Shown: in pieces, positions 61,210-64,000 of the stretch
Position numbering within the stretch: the first letter of the stretch is position 1
Layout of the letters: every line of letters starts with the position of its first letter
Assembly (NCBI GenBank): GCA_030612725.1
Contig: JAUWNJ010000004.1
Span: 1 to 64,000 of the forward strand
DNA length: 64,000 bases
From: Planctomycetales bacterium
GTDB lineage: Bacteria; Planctomycetota; Phycisphaerae; SM23-33
Reading direction: 5' to 3'
Made by a program: the position numbers and the translations under genes
The notes under the pieces: model-generated
The model's input: only the letters and a program-made list of their open reading frames with translations
Databases searched by the model: none
What the model was told of the DNA's origin: nothing

Positions 61210-61404
61210 ATGCAACAGTCAATCATCAAGGACATTCGCCGAAGCAGTCAGAAACCCACGCCGGGCAAAGTGGTCACCGACAGCAGCCGTTTCCACGGTC
61301 ACGAGGCCCGGATGGCCTCGCATGTTCATCGTGTATGGAATCATCCCTGCGAGCGAGCGGACGGTATCAAATGCCCAGACTGCATTATGAGGAGGCGCAG
61401 ATGA
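61210..61404 (+). CDS. small zinc-binding-like protein
   Basis: 64 aa from the ATG at 61210 with AGGA before it; starts at 61183 or 61129 would extend into the tRNA-like sequence. Ends HPCERADGIKCPDC with a possible Cys cluster. Its stop overlaps the helicase start (ATGA). Confidence 0.65.
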   Translation: MQQSIIKDIRRSSQKPTPGKVVTDSSRFHGHEARMASHVHRVWNHPCERADGIKCPDCIMRRRR

Positions 61405-62942
61405 TAGCGACCGCTTCCCGCCTCCAACTCAGAGATTACCAACATCACGCTGTTGATGATGTCATCGCGACGCTCGATAACCGGCCTATCCTGGTCAGTC
61501 CAACCGGCAGCGGAAAGACGACAATGGCCACGGAAATCGTCGAGCGTCTTGGCGCCCCGACGTTGTGGCTGGCACATCGAAAGGAATTGATAGACCAGGC
61601 CGCCGAGCGCCTCGAAGCCCACGGTCTTCGGATCGGTATCGTAATGTCGGGCTATGCCAGCGATCCCGACGCCCAAGTCCAGGTAGCGTCAATCCAGACG
61701 CTCATCCGCCGTGACAAGCCGCATGCGAAACTCATTATCGTTGATGAATGTCACCACGCTGCAGCCGACACGTATCAGCGGGTTCTGGACGAGTACCCTG
61801 GCGCAGCCGTGGTCGGCCTGACGGCGACACCGTTCCGTCTGGATGGTCGGGGCCTGGGCGATCTATTCGGCGGACTGGTGGTTGCGGCCTGGGCGGACGA
61901 ACTCTGCGACTCCGGCTTTCTGCACAAGCCGAGGGTATGGGCCTCGAAGGCTCCCGACCTGCGGGGCATCCGCGTAGTGGCCGGCGATTACAGCCTCGGC
62001 GCACTGGCCGAGCGGTCCAACACAGCCGAACTGAACGCCGATATTATCCAGACCTGGCAAAAACACGCCGCCGGCAGGCGCACTGTCGCATTCGCTGTCG
62101 ATATTGCCCATTCGCGCGCAATTACTGAAGCGTTCTGCGAGGTGGGCGTCGCTGCAGAGCATCTGGATGGTAACACCTCACGGACTGAACGTGGGGAGAT
62201 TCTACACCGCCTGAGAACCGGCCAAACGCAGGTTGTCTCCAACTGCATGGTGCTGACTGAGGGCTGGGATTTACCGGCGCTGGAATGCGCTATCATCGCC
62301 CGCCCGACGGCCAGTCTGAACCTGCACCTTCAGATGATCGGGCGGGTAATGCGGGCCTGCGACGGTAAGGATGGCGCGATTGTCCTGGACCACGCTGGTA
62401 ACCACCACGTCCACGGTCTGGTGACCCACCGACTGAACTACACGCTGAGCGATGAGAAGGTCGGTTTTTCAGAACCGCTTGGTCTTCGAAGGTGCGGCAA
62501 CTGCGGTCTGTTGTTTGAGACCTCCGAGCCGTGCTGCCCGGAGTGCGGATGGGTTCCGGTTTCGACCGATTCTGGTCAACGCCGCCAATCTGCCGTTCAC
62601 GGGCAAGGCGAACTGACCGAATTTGACGATACGTCCTTCGAGTACCGCCGGGAGGTCTGGATTCAGATTGAGGCCCAGCGGATGGTTAGCGGATACAAAC
62701 CCGGCTGGAGTTACTACCGCTTCGAGGACCGTTTCGGCGTCAATCCCGTCGTCGTGGATGGCGAGTTGGTCAATCCATCCCACGCCACACTCGAACAGAA
62801 GCGAGGTTACTTTACCCAACTGGCATCCGTCGCCGCAGCGAAGGGATACAAATTCGGCTGGGCATCTTATCGCTTCAAAGACGTCTTTGGGCACTGGCCT
62901 CGCGGCTTCGTCGAGGAGGTACGGCGGGAGGTGGGCGCATGA
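61401..62942 (+). CDS. SF2 DEAD/DEAH-type helicase
   Basis: 513 aa from the ATG at 61401. Walker A VSPTGSGKTT, motif II IIVDECHH, motif III GLTATPF and motif VI MIGRVMRACDG. A zinc ribbon near residue 370 (CGNCGLLFETSEPCCPECG) and a repeated C-terminal part (YKPGWSYYRFEDRFGVNP, YKFGWASYRFKDVFGHWP) follow. Phage-type helicase for replication or recombination. Coupled to its neighbours. Confidence 0.92.
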   Translation: MIATASRLQLRDYQHHAVDDVIATLDNRPILVSPTGSGKTTMATEIVERLGAPTLWLAHRKELIDQAAERLEAHGLRIGIVMSGYASDPDAQVQVASIQTLIRRDKPHAKLIIVDECHHAAADTYQRVLDEYPGAAVVGLTATPFRLDGRGLGDLFGGLVVAAWADELCDSGFLHKPRVWASKAPDLRGIRVVAGDYSLGALAERSNTAELNADIIQTWQKHAAGRRTVAFAVDIAHSRAITEAFCEVGVAAEHLDGNTSRTERGEILHRLRTGQTQVVSNCMVLTEGWDLPALECAIIARPTASLNLHLQMIGRVMRACDGKDGAIVLDHAGNHHVHGLVTHRLNYTLSDEKVGFSEPLGLRRCGNCGLLFETSEPCCPECGWVPVSTDSGQRRQSAVHGQGELTEFDDTSFEYRREVWIQIEAQRMVSGYKPGWSYYRFEDRFGVNPVVVDGELVNPSHATLEQKRGYFTQLASVAAAKGYKFGWASYRFKDVFGHWPRGFVEEVRREVGA

Positions 62943-63103
62943 GGACCTGCCAGGCCTGTAATCGTGAATTCGTCAGGAAAAGGCACGACCCGATGGCCTG
63001 CCCCTACTGCGGATACAACAACGCACCAAGCGGGATGCCAAGATCGGCGGCGTCGCTGCGACGCATAAAGGCCGAACGACAAGAAGCGGAAAGGGACAGA
63101 TAA
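62939..63103 (+). CDS. 54-aa zinc ribbon protein
   Basis: 54 aa starting at the ATG overlapping the helicase stop (62939-62942). CxxC pairs in CQACN and CPYCG form a zinc ribbon, then a basic helical tail (RRIKAERQEAERDR). Role unknown; probably DNA- or protein-binding in the replication module. Confidence 0.72.
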   Translation: MRTCQACNREFVRKRHDPMACPYCGYNNAPSGMPRSAASLRRIKAERQEAERDR

Positions 63104-63110
63104 GCAGAGC

Positions 63111-63422
63111 GTGAGCGAAAAGCAGACACAGAATGAAATCCTCCGAATGTTCGGAACCACGCCCCGGTTGCGGCTCTGGAGGGCAAACGTCGGCGCAGTC
63201 CGCATCGGCAATCGTGTCGTCCGGTTCGGTATTCCCGGCCAAGCCGACTTGACGGGCATCCTGCCCAACGGGAAGCGTTTGGAGATTGAGGTCAAGTCGC
63301 CGACCGGGCGCCAGACACCGTCGCAGCGGGCCTTTGAGGCGATGATTGAGAAGTTTAACGGCGTGTACGTACTCGCGCGGAGCACCGACGACGTGCGGCG
63401 CGCCTTGGAGAAATACCTGTGA
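63111..63422 (+). CDS. VRR-NUC domain nuclease
   Basis: 103 aa, GTG start at 63111. GIPGQADLTGILPNGKRLEI then EVKSPTGRQTPSQRAF carries the Asp and ExK of the VRR-NUC type of PD-(D/E)XK nucleases. Phage members cut branched DNA. Stop overlaps the next start (GTGA). Confidence 0.88.
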   Translation: MSEKQTQNEILRMFGTTPRLRLWRANVGAVRIGNRVVRFGIPGQADLTGILPNGKRLEIEVKSPTGRQTPSQRAFEAMIEKFNGVYVLARSTDDVRRALEKYL

Positions 63423-63628
63423 CGGTTACGGAAGACCAGTTTACAGAGATCGAAAGCAAGTTCCGGGTCTGGTCGTTTGGAATTTACTACCACCGATCCT
63501 TCGCAAGCGAGCCGGACCTGACGTTGCGGTTCGCCAAGGCGCTGCTGGCATCGTTACGGCCCATAAGGGATCGAAAACCTCTTATCGAATGGCATCGCCA
63601 GCGATGCCGGAGGCGAGTAAAGAAATGA
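63419..63628 (+). CDS. small protein, unknown
   Basis: 69 aa, GTG start at 63419 overlapping the VRR-NUC stop. A basic, helical protein (RFAKALLASLRPIRD) with no known domain; its stop overlaps the primase start. Confidence 0.62.
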   Translation: MTVTEDQFTEIESKFRVWSFGIYYHRSFASEPDLTLRFAKALLASLRPIRDRKPLIEWHRQRCRRRVKK

Positions 63629-64000
63629 TTTCGGACAAAACAATACCATCGGAACTGCGCGGCTACGTGGAATATGGACACGGACTTGGCTGGTCGTTCA
63701 CACCTCTGAACGGCAAACGCCCGGTACTGACCGCTTGGCAGAAGCGCCCACGCGAAACGCTCGAAGAAGCGCTCGCCTGGGCGACAAAGGGTAACGTTGG
63801 CCTTCGGACCGGCCGGGCGAGCGGGATTGTCGTTATCGACGTGGACGAAGGAGGCGATATCTCCGGGTTGGGCCTGCATCCCACCGCAACAGTGAACACC
63901 GGCGGAAACGGGATTCATCTCTACTACCGATGCGATCAGCCACTAGGCAACTCCTCCGGCAGGCTCGGTCCACACATCGACGTGCGTGGCGATGGCGGTC
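63625..64000 (+). CDS. bifunctional primase-polymerase, N-terminal part
   Basis: Starts with the ATG at 63625, overlapping the preceding stop, and is open to the window edge (125 codons seen). The text VGLRTGRASGIVVIDVD, later GGNGIHLYYR and IDVRGDGG, matches the prim-pol domain, whose metal-binding Asp pair is in VIDVDEG. It makes primers for element replication. The rest is beyond the window. Confidence 0.88.
   Translation, partial: MISDKTIPSELRGYVEYGHGLGWSFTPLNGKRPVLTAWQKRPRETLEEALAWATKGNVGLRTGRASGIVVIDVDEGGDISGLGLHPTATVNTGGNGIHLYYRCDQPLGNSSGRLGPHIDVRGDGG

Noticed and set aside
61129-61404. Start of the small protein at 61129
   Set aside because: Its first residues (with VRFRPP) are a translation of the tRNA-like T arm, a typical false extension; the ATG at 61210 has a ribosome binding site.

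Overview
The window looks like a chromosomal segment of a Planctomycetota bacterium, probably of the Phycisphaerae type. This is inferred from gene content, not from a marker gene: a MoxR - DUF58 - BatA/VWA - large VWA operon, a giant two-propeller PQQ-repeat protein, several TPR proteins, a histone-H1-tailed DksA-like protein without its zinc cysteines, an LptF/LptG-type pair, and a DUF2924 - serine recombinase - small protein triad.

Layout. (1) 282-14.0 kb, minus strand: a squalene-cyclase-like repeat protein, MoxR AAA ATPase, lipoprotein, DUF58 protein, BatA-type VWA protein, VWA/GATase-like membrane protein, DUF4175-like membrane protein and a coiled-coil exported protein; this reads as one envelope-associated operon. 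(2) 14.1-23.9 kb, minus strand: PQQ propeller protein, TPR protein, DUF3160 protein, ComF. (3) 24.0-33.8 kb, plus strand: a 43-aa coupled ORF, two LptF/LptG permeases, an AbrB-type antitoxin with a Fic/Doc toxin, an ABC-F ATPase, a polytopic membrane/TPR protein and a DUF1847 protein. (4) 33.8-36.1 kb: a small accessory island bounded by composite inverted repeats, holding a membrane protein, a HEPN protein and two gene remnants, followed by an orphan HigA antitoxin. (5) 36.2-44.8 kb: secreted protein, TrxB, HAD hydrolase, RarA, small accessory genes, a frameshifted methyltransferase, repeat-rich spacers, LspA, DksA-like protein. (6) 45.0 kb: tRNA-Asn(GTT).

(7) 45.5-64.0 kb, plus strand: an accessory block. 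It opens with a tightly coupled cluster: an XRE regulator, a TrpX-type substrate-binding protein, a permease, an ABC ATPase, a 48-aa ORF, a two-TM protein, two tiny peptides sharing the decapeptide PVTANFAPPP, and a protein fusing a PqqD/RRE domain to a B12-binding radical SAM enzyme. I read this as a candidate undescribed RiPP (ribosomally made, modified peptide) system and it is the main find. Next come a DUF2924 protein, a large serine recombinase and a small downstream protein, then cargo (a four-TM protein and a two-gene module of unknown function), then a phage-like replication module (sigma-like factor, AAA/Sak4-type ATPase, probable ssDNA-binding partner, SF2 helicase, zinc ribbon, VRR-NUC nuclease, primase-polymerase) that runs off the end.

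Gene borders in regions 1-5 are full of short tandem repeats (7-, 8- and 10-bp units) and hairpins. Heptamer arrays lie at or just past the stop codon of at least six genes and supply the TAG stop in several of them. Functional calls come from reading motifs by eye; no database search was run.
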